Of a DNA stretch of 62,127 bases, positions 1 to 7,176 are shown piece after piece. The notes beneath the pieces were generated by a model. That model did not search any database. It had not been told where the DNA came from and worked only from the letters and a program-made list of their open reading frames with translations. The position numbers were made by a program, and so were the translations under genes. Position 1 is the first letter of the stretch. The number at the start of each line of letters is the position of its first letter. The DNA comes from Lachnospiraceae bacterium. Its GTDB lineage: Bacteria > Bacillota_A > Clostridia > Lachnospirales > Lachnospiraceae. The stretch is from contig QXWX01000040.1 in the NCBI GenBank assembly GCA_009911175.1, positions 1 through 62,127 on the forward strand, read 5' to 3'.

Positions 1-561
1 CTGTATGAGAATTATCATCCGCTGTTTATTATGCGGCACCGGATGTCCAAGCAGGCCGACGCCATCCTGGGGATGTATCTGCACAGCCATCTTTTTACGA
101 AGGAAGAGATCCGGCGGAATTACGACTTTTACCAGGAGGTGACTCTTCATCATTCCTCCCTGTCTACCTGTATTTTCGGGATTGTCGCAAGTGATATCGG
201 GTATGATGACGAGGCTTACCGGTATTTTTCACAGTCGGCCAGGATGGATCTGGATGATTACCATCATAATTTTTATGCCGGTATCCATGGGGCAAACATG
301 GCGGGCACATGGCAGGCGGTTGTAAACGGGTTTGCCGGGCTGCGGTGCCAGGAGTCGAGGCTTAAGTTTTCTCCCTCCCTTCCATCGGAGTGGGAAAGCT
401 ATTCCTTTAAGCTCCGGTACAAAAGGTCTCTTTTGAGGATCGGGGTTTCCCGGGGACAGGCGGAGTTTACCCTGGAAGAGGGGGAGAAGATCACATTTTA
501 TATCGGTGGAAAGGAAATTTGTATTCAGGAGAACGGAGGGAGACACGTTGAAAAAATATAA
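1..561 (+). CDS. GH65 family glycoside phosphorylase/hydrolase, C-terminal part (5' end outside window)
   Basis: The frame is open from base 1, so the start lies upstream of the window. The visible 186 codons match the end of the GH65 (alpha/alpha)6 barrel and the small C-terminal beta domain of maltose, kojibiose and trehalose phosphorylases: 'KQADAILGMYL', 'SSLSTCIFGIVASDIG', 'ARMDLDDYHHN' and 'GIHGANMAGTWQAVVNGFAG'. GH65 enzymes usually phosphorolyse alpha-linked disaccharides in the cytoplasm, releasing a beta-sugar 1-phosphate. The catalytic acid lies in the missing part, so the substrate cannot be judged. The 3' end overlaps the next gene by 14 bases, which indicates one operon with the HAD protein. 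Confidence 0.9.
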   Translation: MYENYHPLFIMRHRMSKQADAILGMYLHSHLFTKEEIRRNYDFYQEVTLHHSSLSTCIFGIVASDIGYDDEAYRYFSQSARMDLDDYHHNFYAGIHGANMAGTWQAVVNGFAGLRCQESRLKFSPSLPSEWESYSFKLRYKRSLLRIGVSRGQAEFTLEEGEKITFYIGGKEICIQENGGRHVEKI

Positions 562-1414
562 GGCGGTCTTTTTTGACTGGGACGGCACCGCGGTGACATC
601 CAGAACGGCACCGGCAGAGGCGGCGGTATCGGCAATGCGGCCGCTGCTGGAGAAGGGGGTGAAGCTGGCGGTGATCAGCGGGACCACCCTGGAGAATATC
701 GCGGGCGGGCGCATAGAAGATTATTTTACGAAAAAACAGCTTGAGAATCTATACTTGGGCCTGGGGCGGGGCGCTTATAATTATGAATTTCGGGATGGGA
801 TGCCCTATATCTTTGAAAACAAGATCCCGGATCAGAAAACGCTGCTGGATATCCACCGGATCTGTTTTGAGATCCATGTCCGGCTGAAAGAGCAGTACGG
901 ATTGGATACGGACATCGTTTTTTGCAGGCCCAACTACTGCAAGATTGACCTGATGGCGGACAATCTGAGGGGAGATCATTTATTTATGCAGGAGGACGAA
1001 CTCCATATGCTTCGGAAAAAGCTGAAAAACCATGGGATTCGCAGAGGGCTCATGGAGCTGCTGGAGCTGGCTGTTTCCATCGGGAAGGATTATGGGATCA
1101 AGGTGGTTCCCACCTGCGACGCAAAGTATCTGGAGGTGGGGGTGTCCAGCAAAAGTGACAACGTAGACGCGATCCTCGGCCGCGTATCCCGGGAAAGCGG
1201 CATCCAGGCCGGGGACTGTGCGTTTTGGGGAGATGAATATGTGGGGATAGAAGAAAACATTTTCGGCAGCGACAGCTTTATGCGTACCGGGCGGACTTCG
1301 GCGGGGGATTTTTTTGATGTGTCGGAGGTAAGCGGGCAGCGGCCGGAAGGGGTGAAAATGGTGGGGGGAGGCGTGGGAAGGTTTTTGGAGTTTCTAAAGG
1401 GGCAGGGGTGTTAG
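548..1414 (+). CDS. HAD superfamily hydrolase
   Basis: A 288-residue protein if translation starts at TTG 548, which sits behind GGAGGG inside the end of the GH65 gene. An in-frame ATG at 506 is possible but has no such site. HAD motif I is 'FFDWDGTAV' at the N-terminus, motif II 'AVISGTT' follows, and a motif IV-like 'FWGDEYVGIEEN' lies near the C-terminus. The length and the long insert between motifs suggest a C2-capped phosphatase of the Cof type. Next to a GH65 phosphorylase such proteins are often sugar-phosphate phosphatases or phosphoglucomutases, but no substrate is visible here. Family call is firm, role is inferred. Confidence 0.85.
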   Translation: MKKYKAVFFDWDGTAVTSRTAPAEAAVSAMRPLLEKGVKLAVISGTTLENIAGGRIEDYFTKKQLENLYLGLGRGAYNYEFRDGMPYIFENKIPDQKTLLDIHRICFEIHVRLKEQYGLDTDIVFCRPNYCKIDLMADNLRGDHLFMQEDELHMLRKKLKNHGIRRGLMELLELAVSIGKDYGIKVVPTCDAKYLEVGVSSKSDNVDAILGRVSRESGIQAGDCAFWGDEYVGIEENIFGSDSFMRTGRTSAGDFFDVSEVSGQRPEGVKMVGGGVGRFLEFLKGQGC

Positions 1415-1524
1415 ATACGAATGCTGTTATGTTCGTAAGACCTTAGGAATACTTTTTTGTATCGATTATTTTGACATGTGGTATTGCAGCTTATAAAATT
1501 CCGTCTTTCACAGTTTAAAAAAAG

Positions 1525-1575
1525 AAAAAACTGCTATATCCCTTATATTTACTGGGGTATAGCAGTTTTTTTGTT
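1525..1575 (+). terminator. Rho-independent terminator after the GH65-HAD genes
   Basis: CTGCTATATCCC at 1531-1542 pairs with GGGGTATAGCAG at 1554-1565 and is followed by a run of T. An A run precedes the stem, so the structure could also work on the other strand. Confidence 0.85.
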
Positions 1576-1593
1576 GTCACGGACTATGGTAAT

Positions 1594-1761
1594 TTATTCC
1601 CGTCCTTTCCTTTTTTTCTGAATTGTTTTCATCTTACTTTTTGCTATGAACTGATAATCTGTTCGAAAGCCACAGGCATCATGAAGGGCATAAGAAGGCT
1701 TTTCCAGAACAGGTTTTATGAGACCTGTAAGAACTTTTTCTATGATATGTCTATCTGCCAT
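1594..1761 (-). CDS. Small ORF of 55 codons, possibly a gene remnant
   Basis: An ATG at 1761 on the minus strand opens 55 codons including 'KPSYALHDACGFRTDYQF' and ending in a basic tail. No ribosome binding site is seen upstream and its start abuts the divergent promoter of the YtrA operon. I do not recognise the family. It may be the tail of a lost gene rather than a working one. Nothing else is seen between the terminator and the promoter. Confidence 0.2.
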   Translation of the reverse strand: MADRHIIEKVLTGLIKPVLEKPSYALHDACGFRTDYQFIAKSKMKTIQKKRKGRE

Positions 1762-1762
1762 A

Positions 1763-1791
1763 TTGACAACTGTCTTTATGTGTGTTATACT
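1763..1791 (+). promoter_or_regulatory. Sigma-A promoter of the YtrA operon
   Basis: TTGACA at 1763-1768, an exact 17-base spacer, then TATACT at 1786-1791. This is a near-consensus vegetative promoter placed 47 bases before the regulator start. Confidence 0.85.
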
Positions 1792-1813
1792 GTATTTGTA
1801 GTAGTGATACAGT
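1789..1813 (+). promoter_or_regulatory. Palindromic operator overlapping the -10 box and start site
   Basis: ACTGTAT (1789-1795), 11 bases, ATACAGT (1807-1813): perfect 7-base arms centred on 1801. It overlaps the end of the -10 box and the expected transcription start, where a repressor would block RNA polymerase. The next gene encodes a GntR/YtrA regulator, so autorepression is the likely use. Confidence 0.75.
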
Positions 1814-1837
1814 TAAAGAAGAAATGGTGGTGAGAAT

Positions 1838-2221
1838 TTGGAAATAGTCGTAAGCAATAAAGCAAGCCGACCGCTGTATGAGCAAATTTCTTCACAGATT
1901 AAAGCGGCTATTATAAGTGGAGAACTGAAAGCTGGTGAAGCGATTCCGTCTGTGCGTTCATTGGCAAAATCGCTGCACATCAGTATTCTTACAGTACAAA
2001 AGGCTTATGCAACTTTGCAGGAAGATGGTTTTATTGAAACAACTGCTGGAAAAGGCTGCTATGTGTCGGCACAAAACCAAGACTTCTATCTTGAAGAACA
2101 ACAAAAGAAGATAGAGGAAAAATTTACAGAGGCAATCGAAATTGCCCGCACAAGCGGAATATCTCTCAACAAGTTGACCGATTTGCTAACCCTTATGTAT
2201 CAGGAGGATGATGGAGAATGA
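1838..2221 (+). CDS. GntR family transcriptional regulator, YtrA subfamily
   Basis: A 127-residue protein that starts at TTG 1838 behind GGTGGTGAG. Residues 8-75 form the GntR winged helix-turn-helix ('RPLYEQISSQIKAAIISG', 'SVRSLAKSLHISILTVQKAY', 'DGFIETTAGKGCYV'). The short C-terminal helix, without a ligand-binding domain, is the mark of the YtrA subfamily, whose members repress the ABC transporter genes downstream. Its stop overlaps the ATPase start as ATGA, so translation is coupled. The palindrome at 1789-1813 is its probable operator. In relatives the operon is induced by cell-wall-active antibiotics; that role is inferred. Confidence 0.92.
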   Translation: MEIVVSNKASRPLYEQISSQIKAAIISGELKAGEAIPSVRSLAKSLHISILTVQKAYATLQEDGFIETTAGKGCYVSAQNQDFYLEEQQKKIEEKFTEAIEIARTSGISLNKLTDLLTLMYQEDDGE

Positions 2222-3075
2222 ATGATGCTTTAATTATTTCAGGTCTAACTAAGACATATAAAGATTTTATGTTGAATGGAGTTTCATTTTCTGTTCCATG
2301 TGGTTCTATTGTAGGACTGATTGGCGAAAACGGAGCCGGAAAAAGTACAACTATCAATGCAGTGCTGGGACTTATTCAGAAAGAGGCCGGCAGCATCTGT
2401 GTTTTAGGTAAAGAGCAACTAGATAACGAAATCAAGGAACAGATTGGTGTCGTATTTGACGGCAATAACTATCCTGAAATCTTTTCTACCCGAAAACTCA
2501 ACCGGGTTATGAAAGACATTTATCATTCATGGGAAGAACACACATTCCTGAACCTTTTGAAAAAATTTTCTTTACCTGCTGATAAACCGATGAAGCAATT
2601 TTCAAAAGGAATGAAAATGAAATTGGCAATCGCAGTTGCCTTGTCCCATAATTCTAAGCTGCTGATTTTGGATGAGGCCACCAGCGGGCTTGATCCCGTC
2701 ATACGAGATGATATATTAGACATCTTATTGGACTTTGCACAGGACGAAACGCATTCTATTTTGATTTCTTCGCACATCACTACTGACCTTGAAAAAATTG
2801 CTGACTACATTGTTTTTATTCACGAAGGGCAAGTAGTATTCTCAAAGCCGAAGGATGAGCTGATCGAGCAGTATGGTATCATTAAGTGTGGAGCCGTACA
2901 GTTCGAGGCATTGGATAAATCGGACATCATCGTATATCGCAAGATGGATTATGAATGGCAGGTACTGGTTGCTGATCGTGTTGCTATGAAGAAAAAATAT
3001 CCCAAAGCACTGATTGATTCAGCTTCGATTGACGAAATTATGCTTCTCTATATAAAAGGGGAAAGAGGGAAATAA
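2218..3075 (+). CDS. ABC transporter ATP-binding protein (YtrB-like)
   Basis: A 285-residue ATPase. The Walker A motif is 'GENGAGKST' near residue 36, the signature loop is the variant 'FSKGMKMKLAIA' and Walker B is 'LLILDEATSGLDP'. The C-terminal 70 residues form the extension usual in ABC-2 exporter ATPases. It should pair with the permease that follows, and the regulator upstream places it in the Ytr-type group of envelope-stress transporters. Start overlaps the regulator stop by four bases. Confidence 0.93.
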   Translation: MNDALIISGLTKTYKDFMLNGVSFSVPCGSIVGLIGENGAGKSTTINAVLGLIQKEAGSICVLGKEQLDNEIKEQIGVVFDGNNYPEIFSTRKLNRVMKDIYHSWEEHTFLNLLKKFSLPADKPMKQFSKGMKMKLAIAVALSHNSKLLILDEATSGLDPVIRDDILDILLDFAQDETHSILISSHITTDLEKIADYIVFIHEGQVVFSKPKDELIEQYGIIKCGAVQFEALDKSDIIVYRKMDYEWQVLVADRVAMKKKYPKALIDSASIDEIMLLYIKGERGK

Positions 3076-3076
3076 A

Positions 3077-3682
3077 ATGAAAGGCTTATTACTGAAAGAT
3101 TATTATTTAATCAAGTCTGTGCTATATATCATACTCGTAGTTTTTGCAGTGGTTGGAATAGGAATGTCTTTTTTGACTTCCACATGGGTTTTAACTGTAA
3201 TTGCAACTGTTATGCTCGGAATGATCTCTGTAACGACGATAAATATGGACAGAAACTCTGGTTGGAAAAAAGTTTCGATTGTTTTACCTGTATCCAGAAC
3301 GGCTGTTTTAGACTGTAAATATATCTTGTATTTACTACTTAGTGGGATCGGTTTGCTTTTAGGTGTCATTCTGGGTGTTGTGGCATCCATTATAAAAGGT
3401 CAAATTGACGACCAATCTATGATGCTGTTTGTTGGCATCAGCGTTGCTATGGCATTGCTTTCTGGAAGCATGACAATACCACTCACATTCCTGCTTAGTG
3501 AAGAAAAAAGTATGTTGGCTTTAATCATTGCGTACCCTTTTTCCTCTTTTGTATTTGTAGGGGCTGCGCTGCTAATTGATAACAAGCTGCTCGCTTGTGG
3601 TCTTGTGACTATTGTAGGTGTATTACTTTATGCGATTTCGTGGCTGATTTCGAGAAAACAAATTATAAATAAGGATATCTAA
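3077..3682 (+). CDS. ABC-2 type permease
   Basis: A 201-residue membrane protein with about six hydrophobic segments, the first at residues 12-32. It starts two bases after the ATPase stop, with GAAAGAGGGA as ribosome binding site. Size and position fit the ABC-2 membrane subunits of the YtrC/bacitracin-permease type. It probably forms a homodimer or works with another permease not seen here. Transported compound unknown. Confidence 0.85.
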   Translation: MKGLLLKDYYLIKSVLYIILVVFAVVGIGMSFLTSTWVLTVIATVMLGMISVTTINMDRNSGWKKVSIVLPVSRTAVLDCKYILYLLLSGIGLLLGVILGVVASIIKGQIDDQSMMLFVGISVAMALLSGSMTIPLTFLLSEEKSMLALIIAYPFSSFVFVGAALLIDNKLLACGLVTIVGVLLYAISWLISRKQIINKDI

Positions 3683-3758
3683 AGAGATAATTAGAAATCT
3701 ATGAAATGATTCCTGAAAGAATGAACTGACAGGTAACTAAGGCACCTCTTTATTACAG

Positions 3759-3799
3759 CAGGACAAAAAAAGATATAGCTTTTTTGTCCTGTTTTTTTT
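3759..3799 (+). terminator. Rho-independent terminator of the YtrA operon
   Basis: CAGGACAAAAAA (3759-3770) pairs perfectly with TTTTTTGTCCTG (3780-3791) around a nine-base loop and is followed by a T run. Confidence 0.9.
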
Positions 3800-3873
3800 A
3801 TTGCCTGGAAAAAAGTCCAAATAAGGGGATAAATCTGGATAATTCAAAGAAAGTTTTCATCAGAGGGATTCGG

Positions 3874-3879
3874 TATAAT
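3874..3879 (+). promoter_or_regulatory. Possible -10 box of the C-deglycosylation-like operon
   Basis: TATAAT lies 41 bases before the dehydrogenase start. No convincing -35 box stands at the right distance, so an activator may be needed, or the match is chance. Confidence 0.4.
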
Positions 3880-3919
3880 ATGAATCAAGGTAAGAGAAAA
3901 AGAAAAGGAGAACAAAACA

Positions 3920-5032
3920 ATGAGCAAATTGAGAGTAGCAATCGTTGGATGCGGCGGTATCGCAAATCAGAAGCATATGCCTTCTATCAAGGCGAATGAG
4001 GATAAGGCTGTTATGGTAGCGTTCTGTGACATCATTCCGGAGCGGGCGGAGAAGGCATGTAAAGAATACGGCGCAGAGGGCGCGAAGGTTTACACAGATT
4101 ACAAGGAGATGCTGGCGGATACGAGCATCGAGATCGATGTGGTTCATGTATGTACCCCCAATGTAGCGCACTGCCCGATCACGGTTGCTTCCTTTGAGGC
4201 AGGCAAGCATGTGATGTGTGAAAAGCCTATGGCGCACAATACCGAGGATGCCCGGAAGATGCTGGACGCATGGAAGAAATCCGGCAAGAAATTTACGATC
4301 GGCTACCAGAATCGTCTCCGCGACGATACCCAGACGCTGCACGCTTCCTGTGAAGCAGGGGAACTTGGGGATATCTATTTTGCAAAGGCACACGCGCTGA
4401 GAAGAAGAGCGGTTCCTACCTGGGGCGTATTCCCGAACAAGGCGCTGCAGGGCGGCGGTCCGCTGATCGATATCGGAACCCATGCGCTGGACATCACACT
4501 GTGGATGATGAACAACTACGAGCCGGCTTCCGTATCCGGACAGGTATTCTACAAGCTAGGACGCCAGGCGGACGGCCCGGAAGGAAATGTATTCGGCCCA
4601 TGGGATCCGGAGACCTTTGAGGTAGAGGATTCCGCGTTCGGCCTGGTAAAGATGAAAAACGGAGCGACCATTTATCTGGAAGCATCCTGGGCGCTGAACG
4701 TACTGAAGTCCATGGAAGCGTCCACCACACTGTGCGGAACCAAGGGCGGAGCAGAGATCCATCACGGCGGAAGCTATCCCCAGGACGAGCTGATCTATAA
4801 CACGGTAGAACACAACCAGTTGATGGAAAAGACCATCTCCCCGGCAGGCGTGGTAGACTTCTTCGAGGGCGGCGCGGCAGCAGAGGCAGTGAGAGAGCAG
4901 GAGCAGTGGCTGAACGCGATTATCAACGACGGCGAGCCCCTTGTAAAACCGGAGCAGGCATTTGTAGTGACCCAGATCCTGGAAGCAATCTACAAATCCG
5001 CAGAGACAGGGAAAGAGATTTACTTTGATTAA
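3920..5032 (+). CDS. Gfo/Idh/MocA family oxidoreductase, DgpA-like glycoside 3-dehydrogenase candidate
   Basis: A 370-residue NAD(P)-dependent dehydrogenase starting at ATG 3920 behind AAAAGGAG. The Rossmann domain opens with 'VAIVGCGGIA', the catalytic lysine is K102 in 'CEKPMAHN', and the second domain carries 'GGGPLIDIGTHALDI' with D184 and H188, the usual substrate and catalytic residues. Alone it could be any sugar or inositol dehydrogenase. What singles it out is the order of the next two genes, which matches DgpA-DgpB-DgpC, where DgpA oxidises the C3 hydroxyl of the sugar of C-glycosides such as puerarin. The family is certain; the glycoside role is inferred from context. Confidence 0.88.
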   Translation: MSKLRVAIVGCGGIANQKHMPSIKANEDKAVMVAFCDIIPERAEKACKEYGAEGAKVYTDYKEMLADTSIEIDVVHVCTPNVAHCPITVASFEAGKHVMCEKPMAHNTEDARKMLDAWKKSGKKFTIGYQNRLRDDTQTLHASCEAGELGDIYFAKAHALRRRAVPTWGVFPNKALQGGGPLIDIGTHALDITLWMMNNYEPASVSGQVFYKLGRQADGPEGNVFGPWDPETFEVEDSAFGLVKMKNGATIYLEASWALNVLKSMEASTTLCGTKGGAEIHHGGSYPQDELIYNTVEHNQLMEKTISPAGVVDFFEGGAAAEAVREQEQWLNAIINDGEPLVKPEQAFVVTQILEAIYKSAETGKEIYFD

Positions 5033-5038
5033 AAGTCA

Positions 5039-5111
5039 GGAACAGTCTCGGACACAAGCTGCGAAGCAGTGAATAGTCTGCAAAGCAGACGTGCCTGAGG
5101 CCTGCGGTTCC
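5039..5111 (+). ncRNA. Structured intergenic element, copy 1 (outer stem with two hairpins)
   Basis: Hairpin 1 is CTGC-GAA-GCAG (5059-5069). Hairpin 2 is GTCTGC-AAA-GCAGAC (5076-5090). They are enclosed by CTCGGACAC (5047-5055) pairing with GTGCCTGAG (5091-5099), one mismatch and one G-U pair, and further out GGAACAG (5039-5045) can pair with CTG and GTTCC at 5102-5111. It starts 7 bases after the dehydrogenase stop and precedes the beta-subunit gene. A second copy with different stem bases but the same fold lies at 17052-17106. Could be a regulatory RNA, an mRNA-processing element or a small palindromic repeat. Confidence 0.5.
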
Positions 5112-5173
5112 GGACAGATGGGAAGAACAGCGCATTGCGCAAATTGGTTACAATAAATGCAGGAGGGAAGAAA

Positions 5174-5569
5174 ATGGCGGGCAGACAGATTTATAATCCG
5201 GATGGATTTAAGAATGTAGAAGAAAATGGAAAGATTACGGGATATCAGTTTCAGTTTAAGGCGCAGTACTATCGTGGATTTACTTTATCCATCGTGCGCG
5301 ACATCCAGGTCAATGTGGACGGAGAGGACGCGGCACGGGAGGATATCCGTTTTACCGTGAACGGGGAGACTTTCACGCTGGAAGAAATGCGCACCGTAGT
5401 AGATTCTGATTATCGCTGGGAATTCGGCGACTATGCGACAGTGACCGTGCAAAAGGAAGGCGGGCTTGCAAAGGGAACGCATCATATCAAGGCAATGCAG
5501 ATCATTGCCCCATCCTATATGCCGTTCCAGACAGAGGCATTGTGTGAAGCTGATTTTGAGATTGCCTGA
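5174..5569 (+). CDS. DUF6379-like small protein, candidate C-glycoside deglycosidase beta subunit (DgpB-like)
   Basis: A 131-residue soluble protein rich in beta strands. The start is taken as ATG 5174, directly behind AGGAGGG; the frame is open 13 codons further up but without a site. No classical enzyme motif is visible. The sequence type ('GYQFQFKAQYYRGFTLS', 'DIRFTVNGETFTLEEM') and its place between a Gfo/Idh/MocA dehydrogenase and a TIM-barrel isomerase-like gene fit the small beta subunit of C-deglycosylation enzymes, which complexes with the alpha subunit to cleave 3-oxo-C-glycosides. My recall of the family is good but could not be checked by alignment. Confidence 0.75.
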   Translation: MAGRQIYNPDGFKNVEENGKITGYQFQFKAQYYRGFTLSIVRDIQVNVDGEDAAREDIRFTVNGETFTLEEMRTVVDSDYRWEFGDYATVTVQKEGGLAKGTHHIKAMQIIAPSYMPFQTEALCEADFEIA

Positions 5570-5707
5570 GGCAATTGTCAGATCATGAACCCGGGGGCAT
5601 CCGTGACGGCCATGGGGCCGTTTCATAAGGTGTAGAAAAAAGGATGCGCTCAGACAATCAATTTGCTGTGCAGATTGGCTGTAAACAGTAAGCAGGAGGA
5701 AAAAATT

Positions 5708-6763
5708 ATGAGCTATGATATCAAAAGAAGCGTTTCCCTGTATAGTTATCAGGATGAATATTATGATGGAAAATTAGACCTGGAGGGCTGTCTGAGAGAG
5801 ACTGCGAAGACAGGGGCAACCGGCGTGGAGCTTTTGGCGGAGCAGATGATCCGCAGGTTCCCGCTTCCGATCGAGACACAGGAGTTCAGAGACCAGTGGT
5901 TTGGATGGCTGAAAAAATACAACCTGGAGCCGTCCTGCTATGATGCGTTTCTGGAAAATAAGATCTATGACAACCGGACCCTGTCGCTGGGCGAGCAGAT
6001 CAATATGATGAAGCGTGACATCCGTCTGGCTTCCATGCTGGGATTTAAGAATCTGCGTACCCTGGTGTCTACTCCGATGGACGTGATCGAAGGAAGCCTG
6101 GACTACGCCGCGGAAATGGATGTGAAGATCGGGCTGGAGGTGCACGCTCCGTTTTCATTAAATTCCGGCTGGGCAGACGGATATATGGAAATGATCCACA
6201 AGACCGGAACGAAGCATTTTGGATTTATTCCGGATATGGGAATCTTCTGCAGGAACATTCCGGATGTGCTGCGGGATAAGGCGAGACGGCAGGGCGCGTC
6301 AGAAGAATGCATCAAGATCGTAGACGATTCTTATGCACAGCGTCTTGAAAAAGGATTTGTAAAGATCAAATACGACCTGAACCTTGGCAAAGCCAACATG
6401 GAATACCGGATGGCCAACGGCATGAAGGAAATGATGGACGCAGTAGAAAAGGCAGGCGGCGGCCCGGCAGATAAGGCTTACGCCGGGGCATCCTTTACAT
6501 ATTCCTGGTCCGAGCCGCAGGATCTGATCGACAACATTGATTACATTTTCCATACCCATGCGAAGTTCTACAATGTACATGAGGATTATGTGGAGACGGC
6601 AGTTGCCATCCCGGAGGTGGTAGAGGCATTTAAGAAAGCCGGATATAAGGGATTCCTGAGTTCTGAGTATGAAGGCGGAGAGCATCTGCGCGATGTGGGT
6701 GTGGACAGCATTGAGCAGGTACGCCGTCATCAGGAAGCAATGCGCAGGGCGATCGAAGGGTAA
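5708..6763 (+). CDS. Sugar phosphate isomerase/epimerase-like TIM barrel, candidate C-glycoside deglycosidase alpha subunit (DgpC-like)
   Basis: A 351-residue protein starting at ATG 5708 behind GCAGGAGG. It is an AP-endonuclease-2/xylose-isomerase type barrel. Likely divalent metal ligands are E144 ('GLEVH'), D176 ('PDMG'), H282 or H284 ('FHTHAKF') and E320 ('SSEYEGG'), the E-D-H-E set expected in this fold. In DgpBC-type enzymes such a barrel with Mn2+ removes the aglycone from 3-oxo-glycosides by elimination. Expect a complex with the preceding gene product. The 138-base gap before it holds two small hairpins, ATTGCC-TGA-GGCAAT across the previous stop codon and ACGGCC-ATGG-GGCCGT. An ordinary sugar epimerase role cannot be excluded. 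Confidence 0.82.
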   Translation: MSYDIKRSVSLYSYQDEYYDGKLDLEGCLRETAKTGATGVELLAEQMIRRFPLPIETQEFRDQWFGWLKKYNLEPSCYDAFLENKIYDNRTLSLGEQINMMKRDIRLASMLGFKNLRTLVSTPMDVIEGSLDYAAEMDVKIGLEVHAPFSLNSGWADGYMEMIHKTGTKHFGFIPDMGIFCRNIPDVLRDKARRQGASEECIKIVDDSYAQRLEKGFVKIKYDLNLGKANMEYRMANGMKEMMDAVEKAGGGPADKAYAGASFTYSWSEPQDLIDNIDYIFHTHAKFYNVHEDYVETAVAIPEVVEAFKKAGYKGFLSSEYEGGEHLRDVGVDSIEQVRRHQEAMRRAIEG

Positions 6764-6831
6764 GAGTTACTGGTCACACTCAATGTCATTTATTTAAGGA
6801 AGGGGCATATCAGGAATGATAGCCCCTGAGT

Positions 6832-7050
6832 CTATTTTCTCTTCTTGAATTTTTCCACTGAAAATTCATATGCTTCTTGAATAAGGGGCTTTAACTGTTC
6901 CAATGTCTGATTAGACGGATTCAGGACGCTTACCCATCCCATCCAAGCATAAACCGGGTGGTAGAAGGGCTACGATCCCTCAAAGGATTCCACAGACCAT
7001 CCCCTATGAAAAGCGGGAACCTGTAAGGATTTCTTTGAGGAGAGTGTTTG
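6832..7050 (-). pseudogene. Decayed 3' end of an unknown gene
   Basis: The minus strand carries about 70 coding-looking codons ending at TAG 6832-6834 ('YAWMGWVSVLNPSNQTLEQL', then a lysine-rich tail). An in-frame TAG at 6970-6972 interrupts the frame, and no start is present before the palindrome at 7056. I do not recognise the family. It is best read as the tail of a gene whose front was lost. Together with the palindrome this accounts for the gap between the deglycosidase-like operon and the next gene. Confidence 0.5.
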
Positions 7051-7055
7051 ATTTC

Positions 7056-7105
7056 TAATTCAATAATCGAGTTAAAATTAGAAATTTAACTCGATTATTG
7101 AATTA
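7056..7105 (+). promoter_or_regulatory. Perfect 20-base inverted repeat before the AlbA_2/HTH gene
   Basis: AATTCAATAATCGAGTTAAA (7057-7076) is the exact reverse complement of 7085-7104, with an eight-base AT-rich loop; the bases at 7056 and 7105 also pair. No T run follows, so it is not an ordinary terminator. It ends 46 bases before the putative ATG of a gene whose product has a DNA-binding domain, so an operator is the favoured reading. Confidence 0.7.
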
Positions 7106-7176
7106 AAATGAGTTATACCAAAATTGAATTAGAGATCAGGAGGGATTGAAATGCGTACATTCCCGAAAAGAAGACT

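Noticed and set aside
5135..5173. Upstream start of the beta-subunit gene at 5135
   Set aside because: No ribosome binding site there; AGGAGGG points to ATG 5174.
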